A stretch of 59,557 nucleotides of DNA, taken from NCBI GenBank assembly GCA_905233255.1, contig CAJOCN010000023.1, positions 1-59,557 of the forward strand, given 5' to 3'. The position numbers were made by a program, and so were the translations under genes. Positions within the stretch are counted from its first letter, which is position 1, and the number at the start of each line of letters is the position of its first letter. The DNA is from Paludibacteraceae bacterium. GTDB lineage: Bacteria; Bacteroidota; Bacteroidia; Bacteroidales; Paludibacteraceae. Shown here piece by piece: positions 1 through 11,108 of the stretch. The notes beneath the pieces were generated by a model that saw only the letters and a program-made list of their open reading frames with translations, made no database searches and was not told the origin of the DNA.

Positions 1-33
1 TTCATCCTGAGCCAGGATCAAACTCTTCGTTGT
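1..33 (-). rRNA. rrs: 16S rRNA, 5' end only
   Basis: The reverse complement of bases 7-26 is the universal 5' segment of bacterial 16S rRNA (AGAGTTTGATCCTGGCTCAG), followed by GATGAA at the window edge. The mature 5' end is placed at about base 33 by counting from the E. coli numbering of that segment. The rest of the gene, and presumably the whole rRNA operon, lies beyond the left edge. Confidence 0.95.
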
Positions 34-130
34 AAAAAGAAATTTATAAGTTAGCTCAGAATAATCGAATTTATCAAGTGTAGAATCTTTAGGGAACCTG
101 TTTATTACAGTTCTTGTACTACACTAATTG

Positions 131-150
131 TTTCAATCTTTCAAAGATGT
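131..150 (-). promoter_or_regulatory. boxA-like site in the rRNA leader
   Basis: On the minus strand the leader reads ACATCTTTGAAAGATTGAAA. The TCTTTGA core resembles the boxA antitermination element that precedes 16S genes in Bacteroidetes. Assigned on similarity of a short core and position only. Confidence 0.35.
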
Positions 151-260
151 TTTCCTTCAGTTTGGCGCAAAAAAATTAGGTCCTCGTAGGAGAATCTGAA
201 TTTTAATGTCCGCGCCTTGCGGTAGAAAATCGAAACACGTTTGTTTCTCAAAAGCGAGTG

Positions 261-291
261 CAAAGGTACTGCTTTTTTTCAATATAGCAAA
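261..291 (-). promoter_or_regulatory. rRNA operon promoter
   Basis: Minus strand: -33 box TTTG (288-291), 19 bases, -7 box TACCTTTG (261-268). This is a perfect match to the Bacteroidetes primary sigma factor consensus, about 230 bases upstream of the 16S start. The spacer contains an A run and ends AGCAG, like the tRNA and acpP promoters of this window. Confidence 0.85.
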
Positions 292-458
292 ATATTCCTA
301 TAAGAAAAATGTGTTTTTTAGCACTTTTTTACGTAAAACGCTGTAATTACGCATTTTACAAAATCGGGCATTTTGGGGCTATTTTGGGGTGTTTTGGCGG
401 AATATGGATGAGAGGCAGTGTAGAGGGGATTGAAGGCACTATATATTATAAATAAGGA

Positions 459-491
459 GCGCGTGTACGCGCGCACATGTGCGCATACGCA
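459..491. repeat. 33-base alternating purine-pyrimidine tract
   Basis: Every base from 459 to 491 alternates purine and pyrimidine, mainly GC and AC/GT steps. Such tracts can adopt left-handed Z-DNA under negative supercoiling. It sits between the rRNA promoter and the end of the neighbouring gene. Similar shorter tracts precede gyrB and mutL in this window. Confidence 0.6.
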
Positions 492-524
492 AACAAAAAA
501 AGATCATTTCCGGGGAAATGACCT
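491..524 (-). terminator. Intrinsic terminator overlapping the gene end
   Basis: On the minus strand an inverted repeat (AGGTCATTTCC and GGAAATGATCT, arms at 514-524 and 501-511) is followed by a run of seven T. The stop codon (504-506) of the small membrane protein gene lies inside the 3' arm, so the hairpin also encodes the last residues. Confidence 0.8.
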
Positions 525-854
525 TTTTGATAAGAGCGCTTTGAAAGCGATATAGATGATGGCGAATGCCATTAGTGCGAGCGGAGAGCCGATAGGACTT
601 CTCGCCGGGAGGATACCAATCTCTTCTCCGGAAGGAGTCCCGCCGAACGGGTTTGTCTCCGAGCGGAGGACAGGACGATTTCTCAGTCCTGCCGTGGAAG
701 CATTCGCGGGTGTGAAAAAAGCGGAGGTCGATTGGAAGGTGAAAGAGGGCTCCGATTGGTACGTAGCGGGGTTAGCCGATGTGTTATACACCGGCTGATA
801 GCCCCAATCGGACGAGGTAGTCGTATATCCAGTAGTAATAGTATTCATTCTCAT
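504..854 (-). CDS. Small protein with C-terminal hydrophobic segment
   Basis: Not recognised as a named family. The 116 residues are Ser/Thr/Asn-rich over the first 85, then comes a single hydrophobic stretch (ALMAFAIIYIAFKALL, about 91-106) and a basic end (SKRSFPRK), so it may be a tail-anchored membrane protein. It lies 4 bases behind the giant surface protein gene. A GGAGG sequence overlapping that gene's stop codon is 7 bases before this ATG, an optimal and locally rare Shine-Dalgarno that points to coupled translation. Small proteins with a Pro-Ile/Leu-Gly motif before one hydrophobic helix often follow giant Bacteroidales surface proteins (from memory). A terminator overlaps its stop. 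Confidence 0.6.
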   Translation of the reverse strand: MRMNTITTGYTTTSSDWGYQPVYNTSANPATYQSEPSFTFQSTSAFFTPANASTAGLRNRPVLRSETNPFGGTPSGEEIGILPARSPIGSPLALMAFAIIYIAFKALLSKRSFPRK

Positions 855-858
855 TTAA

Positions 859-3800
859 TCACCTCCATTTCTGTCCTACGACGGTATAGATATGTCCATC
901 GCGGAGGATGAACACATGGTTGTCCTTAATAATCTTGATAGCCGTTTCTCCCGTTGAGGGTGCCTCGAGAGAGGTAGCAATCGGTTGGTCTTCCTCGGAA
1001 GAAGGCCGATAGCCCGGTCGGCGGATATAATAGCGCGTGAGGTGGCTCACCTGAGGCGTCTCAATATAAATACGGATACCATCCATGATAGGCCGTTCGG
1101 TATCTTCCCACGCATCGTAGAGCACCAGTTCGCCATCTATATTATTGACACCGGTGAACCAGAGATAGGTGACAGGTTCGTACGGCAGCGGGGTCATATA
1201 GAAGGAGACAGGTACATTGAGCACCTCATGTCTTAGATCAATACTCAGTCCGTCGGATCCCTCAAGGGCGTAGATATTGAAGGGTGTCGCGGGCATCGAG
1301 TTATTGGTATAATTATTGATATTGACGGTAGTCAGCGTAGCGTCCTCTCCGGCTAAGATGTCATCGTGATAGCCCTGTCCGAGGAGCAGTCGCGAGGTGC
1401 ATCTGGGCGAAGCGGGATTAACGGCGGTAATGGTCATGATACCCTTGTTAACGGGTAATTGGTCATTTGCCGTTTGCGATTTGCGCGGAGCGGATGCCGG
1501 TGCCGGCAACGGACGGTCAATCTGACTCGTATCAGTAACAATTCGGTTCGTATTAAGAACCAGCGTCAGCGAGTTAGCTGCCTCGACGCTCTTCTTCAGC
1601 ACAATCGCGTGCATAGGCGGCAGATAGCGCTCCGGGGCTGTAATCAAATTCGAACTAGCAGATGCAGCTGCTTGGGTAACTGTCCGGTAAACACCACCTG
1701 CGTCCACATAATCGAACTCGAGTTTTAGCCCTTTACCCGTGTTATCCGCAATGAGTCCCCAGATATCGATATATCCCATCGTGGGGTTACCAAAGACAAA
1801 GGAAGTCGTATTGACACTATTGTCATTGGTGATCGTATAGGACTGCGAAGTACCGGAGACACCGGGTGCAAATGCTAATTTACCCACCTTCGACGCATCG
1901 CCTCCGGCGGCAGTGGTACGTTTGGTCTGCAAGTCGGAGACATAGTAATCCAATGCCTTCTCTCCATCCGGATAATAGTAATAGTATATATCATCGGATT
2001 TGGGGAGTCGTACTTCCGCCCCTCTACCGGACTTGGTGTAAGCATAGATCGCAAAACCAGAAGCCGGCGGTAACGGCAGATCCATACCGTTGGTCACCTT
2101 CGACCAATCAGCGGCGGCGGTACGGGTAGTATCGGTCACATTATCGCCGTTTCCTTTATCCACCGTAGTACGGCTATAGACAGAGAGCCAATAGGAGCCA
2201 TTACCGGTAGAATAGTTACGTCCCGCAGCATCGAAAGTGCCCACCTCCCATGGGGAAGTCTGCATATTGAGATCTGCGTCAGCCATGAAGATATCTCCGG
2301 ACAGCATACCGTTCACAGGCGCTGCACGGAGTGCCCATTTATTATGCGGCATAGACATATCAACGACTGCTTGGCTATATTCCATCCGTTGTTGCTGCCT
2401 CATCGCTGCACCGGGCAGGAAGCGGATGTAGTCGCATTTATTATATTCGAAGCCGACCTGCTTAACGGAGTCGTAGGTAGCAGGATCGGTCAGGTCAGGC
2501 AGTTCCGGATAAGGTCTGCCGTCGGTCATGGCCGGGATGATGACCGCTGTAGTGGATAGCGGTACGAAGCGGGCCGTGGCGTGTATCGGGTTATTATTCT
2601 GGTCGATACCCATCCAGTTGTCATGCTTGTTCCATTGCGCGCTGATCGAGTCTTGCGGATCCCAACGCAGGTAACTCGGAACGATAGCAATGGTAACCGG
2701 CACAGTTCCTACCTTACAACCTCCGTCTAAGGTGTCCTTACCGAGATGGGTTTGCAGTTCCATATTAAAGGTATAGGTATAGCCCTGCTTCATCGTATAG
2801 TTGTTGCTGCTTGCCGGCTGCAAGGTGATATCGTTGCCCTTTGTGTAGTACGATGCTCTCGGATAATCCAAATCGGGTACCAAGGCCAGTTTATGGAATC
2901 CCTCTTGGAAATCGGGATCATCGGTTGTACGCAGTTCGACCGTAGAGATACCTATATTCGGCATGATCGAATCGACCTTAAGCGTTATTTGCTGGTTGGC
3001 CAAATTCATATCGGCCAGTACGACTACCGGCAGTTTCATCTCACTCGAGTTGCGGTTCATTCCGCCTACGATGAGCGGTATGGCGGAGCTGGACTGCGGT
3101 TTGAGCTTGATCAGAATCGGCATCGGACAAACGTCCACGCTCGAGTGTTGCTTCGTGTCGGTACCTGTACCCAATATCGGGAAGATGACATACTGCACCG
3201 AGTCTCCGGATAGTACCGATGCTGTCATTTGGGATTGATAGAGTGTCAAGAATCCTTTGTCCACCAAGTCGGCAAGGATGTCATATGGATGAGCCGTCGT
3301 ATCCAGATCCACCTTCTCGGCATCTTTGATACGCTGCATCTCGTTACGGCTGACGGCGGCGAGGTTAGGCGCAAACTGGTTGGCATTCTCGGTGCCCTTG
3401 GGTTCGCAACGCAGGATATCTTTTACCACCTTCACGATGGTGCTGTACTTATAGCCGTAGCGTCTCTTAGGCGAACCGGTCAGATCGGCTGTGTCGCCGT
3501 ACAGCAACCAGTCGTTGGCGCAGGTGCCGTTGAGATTGATCGGTGCGACGCTATCCAGGTAGAGCGAACCCTTGACACGCAAACCGATATCATAGGTCGA
3601 GTTGGCGCACAGGTCGAGCGACTCGGTCGTGGGTTGCTCCTCGCCGTTGAGTTCTAACACCATCTGGTTGCTTACTTTCAGGTGGCTGGTCATACCGCAC
3701 ATACTATTGAGCATGTCTTTATAGTTGCCCGACATATGGACGGTAAAGGTATCAATAGCATTCACGTTTGCACTATGTACCACATACTTGACGGGACGTA

Positions 3801-4743
3801 TGTCGCCCTCAAGTATCTCATAGATATAGCCTTCTTTGAAGATCTTGTATCCCGCGTCCTTTGCGTGTTTCTCGAACGAGACCTCAAAGGTGTCAATCAG
3901 TTGGTTCATGTTGACGAAGATCGAATCCGGATTTGTCGGTTCGTAGGTCTTGCTCGGGATATAGAGCCGGCCGTAGATAGTATCGTTATGTTTATCTTGA
4001 TCCAGATATCCGTCTATCATCGATACGAACGTAACTACCCGATCCTTGTTGACGCTCTTGAGGGTATAACATACGGTGGTGTCGTTGTAGCCATCACCTA
4101 CGATACCTTGGTAGTCCACACGCAAGATGACATGCGACGGGAGGTCCTCGTCTGCTTTTTCCTTACAAGCCGTATTGGCCTGATAGGCGATCAACGGCGG
4201 CTTGGTGGCGAAGATACACATATCATCAATGATAAAGTCGTTTCCGTCCCAATCGGACGACACGTTGTAGATACGTACGCGGAAGTGTCGGTAGTCGATA
4301 TTCTCGTCAAAGACGATCGGGAAATAGATCTGGCTCCACTGGCTCGAGGGCTTGATACCTCCCGTGGTATACGAGGTGATATCCACCCAATCGGTTCCGT
4401 TGACCGATCCTTGTACGGCAAAGGTGAAGTTCGGGTCCGCCTTGCCGGTCTGACTACTGGGGTTGCACACATAACCGGAGAAGAACATCTTCTGTCCGGA
4501 GCACAAGTGGGTTTCCAAGGAGAGGGCGGCTACCTGACCGGACGACGACATACCGTCGCAGTAGATCATGTATCCGTTGGAAGCTCCTCCGTGTTGCTCC
4601 ATCGGACGCCAATAGGACGTGACACCGTTCCCCCAATGACTTGCTGTCGGAATGCGGTTGATCAGTCCGTACTCACCATGGTTCGGGAAGTCGGAATGGA
4701 CGTGCAGTCGGTTGTGGGGCAGGTCGGAAGCCGTACGAAGCAT
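859..4743 (-). pseudogene. Giant T9SS-type surface protein, C-terminal part (after frameshift)
   Basis: This 1,294-codon reading frame continues the protein encoded upstream in another frame; the two overlap at 4673-4743. It has no signal peptide or start signal of its own, so it is read as the distal part of a frameshifted gene of about 3,370 codons. The first 180 residues look like a jelly-roll ligand-binding domain (SVNGTDWVDI ... NDFIIDDMCIF). The middle is beta-rich without recognised domains. The end (KDNHVFILRDGHIYTVVGQKWR from K22 back) resembles the C-terminal sorting-type motif of Bacteroidales surface proteins. If the shift is a sequencing error the gene is intact; if real, export would fail because sorting signal and signal peptide are separated. 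Confidence 0.7.
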
Positions 4744-7700
4744 CTGCCCACGGCAGCGGGTGGGGATAGATCGTATATTCGGGTCCCGGCTTGTTGTAGT
4801 CGAAATTCAGGCGTTCCAGCACTTCGTAGTGCTGCTCGATATCGTCGTTGGTGATCAGGGCTTTGGTATTTCCTGCCTTGTCTTTCGTCTCGGTCAACGG
4901 ACCGTACTTGCCGGGCCTATGGTATATCAACTTGTAGCGGCAGATATTGAACATATAGTCACCATCCACGGTGGAGTCATTGCCTGCTTTATCCGCCAGT
5001 GTCTTCTTACTTTGTGCGCGCAAACAATAATAGACGGTATCGAATTCCTGTCCGTTGGTGATGTTTTGCTTCGCCGGCACTTTCAGGAAGTCGTCGCTCA
5101 CGGTTGTCGAGTGGTTGCAGACGGAGTATTTCTGGGTCTTGGGGTTGTAGGTGTACCATTTGCAGGTAGCATCCCAACCGCCGCACCAAATCATCGTATC
5201 CTTACGGGTAGCGTTCCAACCGGCTTCCGACCAGTTATCATCGCGCATATAGTAGCCTAATAGCGACTCCGACTGTTTCGTTGTTTGCAGGTGCTCGTAG
5301 ATGTAACGTTGCTCTGTGGAGAGTAACAACTCGTTGCCGGTAGGAGCCATCATGACGTGATCCTCCATGTATTTCTCGTTCGCCAGGAGGAATTCCTTAT
5401 TGGTATGTGCTCCATCTCCGTCAGGAATACGCGTCTTGTAGTGATCCAGCGTGTCTGCCATTTCCGTCCAGGGGCGCAACTCAAATATCTCACGCAACGA
5501 AAGCGTCGGCTCCGGAATAGCGGACATGGTGTCCATCAACGCGGTATCCACCTGGTTCTTGTACCTTAAGGACATAGGCAGGTTGTCGTAGTAGTTGCTG
5601 AGCTCAGCCGCATAGGTTACCGTCGGTTTGCTTGCATCTGCCACGCCGAACGTCGTGATCGGTGGTGCTACACGCACGGTCTTGACGGGAGGATTTTTCT
5701 TGTTGTCGTTATAATCTGCCGCCTTGTAATGGAAAACGGTATAGCGACCCATGGTCATCAATACTTTTACGGAGTCTCTCTTTTCCTCGTCCCATACTTT
5801 GACCGAGTCACCGATGATACGGAACGGGAAGTTGTAGGTGCCGCTTCTTCCGGAACCGGTGTTTCGCGGCTGCACACGCCAAACCGTATTCGGTATATCC
5901 GAGTCGCCTATCTCACCTTCGCCCTCACGGAACCAGCGCCACCAGCCGAAGAAGTGGCTGTCGCGAATCGGCAACTCCACATCCTGCTCGGGGTAGTAAT
6001 AGAGGATGCGTTTGTTCTCATGAACCTGCTGCATACCGTCGGCTCGTAGCGGATCGCCCGAAGCACCGGGAGAGTGAACCAGGTGCTGGTTATTGGCATA
6101 CTGGAAATAACTGGGTTGGGATACGGTCAACTGTTCAGTGACGACATACATCTTCTCACTGATAATAACGACATAGAAGATGCGTATATATGCCGTACGC
6201 GGCGTACGGATACCGCTTTGCGTACATTCTACCGTGATGGTGTTTTTTCCCTTACCTCCTTCTGCCGGGATGCGACACCAGGTCGGCGTATTACCGAATT
6301 CATCCACGAGAAGTACCTCTGCCATGGCTGCACTGCGCAAATCCATACTGCCGGATACGTCCGTCTCATCCTCATCCAATACCTCCATCGTCATGTTCGC
6401 TACGTCCAGCACGTGACGACCGGTGCGATTCTTTGTACCGAGGTTGAAGGTACAGGATACCGGTTCGGTGATCGTATTGGGGAAGGTATAGTTGTAGGCA
6501 TCGTTTTCAACGACACATATGAGCGAGTCGTAGTTCGCTTCGTGGTAGGTCTTACGGATCAGCGGTATCTTCAGCTCCGCATCGCTGACGGACCGGAACC
6601 CGCTCCAATCGCCCTTGAAACGATATGCCGGAGCTCCTCCCTGCAGCGTAAGAGTCACATGCAGCGTATCGACGATATTGACGTACTTGCCATCTATTTG
6701 CACATCCCTCGGGCTGGTTGGACGTCCCGAAGTAGAAACGGTGTTTGCCGTACGACTGATACCGCTCGTGGGATTCGGATCGCCGTCAAAGTCGCGCGCG
6801 TCGGGGATGAGGTCGAAGGTCTGACGGGTTTTCCATTCCCGTTCGCCGTCTTGTAGGTTAGACATGTCGGTCTCCTGTTCGCGACAGCAATAAACCACGC
6901 TGTTACCCACCAACATCGAGTATTCCTTATACGCCTTGTAGGGCGCCTGGATAGCTACTGACATGTCGGTGTTGTAACCGAAGATGACTGTATCGCGGTC
7001 GGGATAAGCACCGTTGTTGAGCAGGCTATACTCTTGATTCAGATAGCTCCATGAGAAAACGGAAGCAGAATCTTTGCTGTCCACCAGTACCAGTTCGGCT
7101 CCGCTACCGCCGGTCAGCGTGAATTTCAACCATTTATCAGCGCCATACTGGAGCTTCACCAGCTCCTCTTCGTTGGCATTGTCGTTGGTTAAAACATCCA
7201 CGTAATGGAAGGTCAGCAGAGACGATTCGCTTGCATGAACGCCGCCCTTGGAACCAACCTCCTCTCCAAGCATCTTGAAATAGCGGTTTACGGGATCCTC
7301 CGTTTTCAGCACCAACTGATTTGCTGAGCCCGAGGGGTAACTGAAATGCCACGGGGTGATATATTGCTTGTCGTCGTTGGCTGCGTCCTTCGAACCTTTG
7401 ATGAGTGCCGTATTGGATGTTCCCTCTTTGTATAGCGTCCCATCCTTTAGCGCATATTGGCGGAACTTCAAACCGCCGGTACCCGCCATGATATAATAGC
7501 GCCTGGTGCCGCTCTGTACCGACCAGATCAGTTCGTCGCCTTCCAGCGAGACCTGTACCAACGGAACACGTGCAGTCACGGAATATACTTTGCCACCGTA
7601 GCTCACGTCCATGGAGATAATCAGGGTATCATGGTTATCGACCTCTTTGTTCACCGCTTTCGTTGCGAGCGTGACGTGATTGTTCACCGCACCACCCTCT

Positions 7701-10700
7701 ACAATTTTGAAGTGCGTGCCCCCCGAACTGAAACTACATGCGCTAGGACCGAGAGCCAGACTCGATGTGATGTCTTCGGAGTCAATAATCTCTTCTTCAC
7801 CTATCGGATTACCGTTCACGTCGAGCAATCGATGCGCAGTTACGTTCGCTAACGTGAAGTTAATCACCTGGCTGTTTTCCGCCAGCGGGTTGAATATATA
7901 GGACTTGAATTCGGGCTTCAATACCAAATGGGTGATCGTATCGCCGTAGTGATAGGTCTTCGTACGAACGATCACATCGCGGGTACGAACCAAACCGTCT
8001 CCATTGACCTTCAGACCCGCGGCACCGTTCTTCCAACGGCCGTAGTATTGTTTCACCTTGCTGATACCGCCATGACTCATCGTGATACGGAAGGTATCGA
8101 CGATATCGATATAGTTACCGCCGGCATCCTTCACATCAATCGGGCTGCTAAGACCGCTGACGATATCGTTGTGCCAGTGGTAAGAGGTCGTTTCATGCGT
8201 CGCACGGTCTTCTTCCGCAACAGCAGTGCGCACACGGCTATCCGGGATGAACTCAAAAACCTGCGACACGCGGTAGTTCTTATCCAGATACAGGTTGTTC
8301 GGGTCTTGGATGATATGATCGGGATCCGGGTGGAAATAGACCGTGTCGTTCCCCACCTTCGTTACCGCCAGCAGTTGCTTACCGATCATGGATGTCCATA
8401 CCTGTTCGCGCGACTGCTCGCCGTTATGATAAGCAAACTCAATCGTATCTCTCCATATATGCGAAGTCGTATCCGGCAGCACGACATAATGCTCATCCGC
8501 TACGCGGACACGCGAGATCTGGAAGGTCGTCGCTTCGCCTTCCGTCCTCACACCGTCGAACTGGTTGAGTGCCTCGTTGTAGTACACGAACGAAGAGTCT
8601 TTACTGGGGCGCTCCTTACGTTCAATTTCTCCTCCTTCCATAAAGCCGGTAAAATAGTACTCAGACTTTAGTTTGGTGTTCTGCACATCCGCCACGCTGT
8701 AGTCAGGCCAACCGGTTGCAGTAGCTTTGCTGGTGGAGGTGAAAGCACCCGCCCAGGTGTTGTTAGCAACGATCGTCACCGGTTCCTTGAACGAGGTACT
8801 GCGATCGTCGTAATACAAACCTAAATACACATCATTCGCCGGCGCAAAATTGCTATAGAACAGTAACGAGTCTTTGGCTCCATACCGCCATTCACGGCGC
8901 GGGTCCAGGACGTATTCGTAAGATGTTTCATCATGCGCACACTTCTCACAGGTGGGGTGACCAATCAACTTATACGTGCTGATATAGTTCGGTTCGGTAT
9001 TATAGGGGTCCGACATACCCTGATAGGTGTCGGTCCAGTCGCCTACCGGACGAGCGCGGACATAACGGTTGGTCTCGCCGACCGGTTGGGTCAGGAAATA
9101 GCGCTTGCCGTTCGAATGCTTAAACGAAAAGGCCACATGATACGTACCGGTATAGGAACCCTGAGCATAGAGCGTCAGCGTGGAGTCGTTAACCAACGTA
9201 ACGTCTCCCGGAAGGCTGGCAAAGTTAACCACATCGTTCGGCTGATAGGTTCTGCCGGAACCGTCTGCATTGGTCGTCCAACCCGTAAAGTTGAAACCGT
9301 TTACCAGTCGCGATTTCTCTACCGTCACGGTCGTCTCGTTATCTCCAGGATACTGGTCAGGCACTTGTATACCCAACAATCCGTTGTTGTCGTAGTGGAT
9401 ATGATAACGCGGGTTGGCTTTGACGAACTCTATATAGCCGTTCGGCTCCGATCGGTTGGTATAAATACGTGCCCAACCGTCCATATCACCCGTTACGTAT
9501 TGATTGTGGTTCGTAGCCAAGGGCACCTCCTTTCCGCGTATATTCACACTCCAACCCGGGATGTTTATTCCCTCGTCGGTCGCACTGTACTCCGAACCGG
9601 AATATATCTTCGCCCTGATCTGCATGGCTGCATATGCATCGGTGATATGCCACATCTCCTCACACGTCCATACCGTGCTGTCGGCATCCGGACGCATCTG
9701 GACGTTCGTAAAGCCCACAGGGGTTGTTACTTGCAGGAAATAACCTGCAGGTTTGAACCGTACGTCCAGGTTAGCTACCGCCGAAGTCGTATCTGCTACC
9801 ATCCGTCCGATAGCACCAGCCGGCGCCTTGAATGTACTCGGCAGACCGAATATCGGCAGTTCGCGTATCTGGGTGAAGTTGGATTTAGAACCATTTGAAC
9901 CCATCGACTCTCCTTTGTCGTCTTTATAGGCGTTGTTATAACCTACGTAATAATACGTACTGTCCGGCTCCGGCACACGCATCAGATCCGTCTGGTAATA
10001 CTTCGTGCTGCCCATACGGCTCATACACGTCAGACGATCCATCGTATAGATCTTCTTAGCCGCAGTACTATCGGATGACCGCTGCGGGTTGTTTTCATTC
10101 TTACGATACCTTGTATAGTCCTGCTCGTCGGTTGCAAAGAAATAGCTGCTGCAACTATTCATCGGGTTGTCCAACAGATAGAGACGGAAGAGCGTTCGAG
10201 TCGTCTTATCGTGCTTGCTATCTGCATAGGCATAAGCTGCTTTACCTTTGGCGATGTCACCTGCACCGGAAGATAAGTTCCATGGCGATAGCGTTGTATT
10301 AAAGGTCACCAAGCCTGCATTGGTATAGGATTGCGGACTGTTGGCTTTCGGGATTTCGAACATATAGACCTCGCGGTAGGTCATGCCCAAGAAGCCCGTT
10401 CCCATCCTTCCGTTAAAAGGAGCCTTGCCTCGCCCCAACGTACCCTCCGGGTCAAAAGAAGAGAGACCGGCACGACCTTGTACCGTAGGCACACCGCGTT
10501 CGGTAGGAATGACAAAAACCACATCACAGGCTTTACCATCGGCGTAATTGTCCGTCAGCTCGCCCAGGAACTTAAACGCATCACTCGTTTTAAGGGTCTT
10601 ACCATCGTTCCAAATCGTATAAACGATACCGCCCAACGCTTTGTTACCGCGATCCAACGGTGCACCCACCGACCATTCGTTCATCTCGGTTACTTCCGTG

Positions 10701-10966
10701 GCAGGGAGCAGTTTCATATACGTTCCCGACCCATAATTGTAATAACCGCCCGTATAGCGGGTATAGTTACTAACGAAGAACTCCTCACCGGGATCCTCCG
10801 CTTTGTTGTTATTGATATCAACCCATACCGACAACAGGAACCGTTCACCTTGTTCCATGTTCACCACCAAACCGGCATCCGTCGGCGTCCAACCGACACC
10901 GTGCATATCAGCACAAATAAATAATACCGAAATCAACAACAGAATTCGTACCCTTAATTCTTTCAT
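4673..10966 (-). pseudogene. Giant T9SS-type surface protein, N-terminal part (before frameshift)
   Basis: About 2,097 codons from the chosen start. The frame is open further upstream, but a start at 10966 gives a normal signal peptide (MKELRVRILLLISVLFICADMHG in outline: basic, hydrophobic, small residues), followed by mature sequence GWTPTDAGLVVN. An alternative ATG lies at 10981. Residues about 520-590 resemble the Listeria-Bacteroides (InlB B-type) repeat (FTGWTTNADGSG). A CxxC pair lies near residue 675. Long beta-rich modules with repeated 'VDTFHVTL'-type strands follow. Near 4725 the sequence passes from ..ASYGFR into the downstream frame ..DLPHNR. It is likely an exported adhesin or surface protein. 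A promoter lies just upstream and a membrane AraC regulator gene 140 bases away. Confidence 0.75.
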
Positions 10967-11014
10967 ACAGACTATATTCATAACACTAAATATAAAAATC
11001 TTAAAAATTGGGCG

Positions 11015-11045
11015 CAAAATTATAAAAAAAAGCGCGCATACACAA
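11015..11045 (-). promoter_or_regulatory. Promoter of the giant surface protein gene
   Basis: Minus strand: TTG (11043-11045), 20 bases, TAATTTTG (11015-11022). The -33 TTG sits in the centre of a short inverted repeat TACAC-TT-GTGTA. The predicted transcript start is about 40 bases before the chosen start codon. Confidence 0.7.
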
Positions 11046-11108
11046 GTGTACGGCGCAATAATTGTTTTAAAGTCGAGAAAAAGTGTCGTTTTTTGTTTTA
11101 AAGTCGAA

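Larger units (their letters stand above)
34..503. other. Non-coding rRNA leader and promoter region
   Basis: No gene is seen between the 16S start and the stop of the small membrane protein gene. The stretch holds the rRNA leader (34-255), its promoter (261-291), an AT-rich zone with no clear feature (292-458), a tract of alternating purines and pyrimidines (459-491) and a terminator (491-524) shared with the neighbouring gene. Confidence 0.7.

Noticed and set aside
4673..4743. Programmed ribosomal frameshift as explanation for the split giant gene
   Set aside because: No slippery heptamer followed by a strong pseudoknot is seen; residues also seem to be missing, which frameshifting alone would not explain.
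3682..4854. 390-codon plus-strand frame opposite the giant surface gene
   Set aside because: Shadow frame with no start signal or domain; the minus-strand protein matches known surface-protein patterns.
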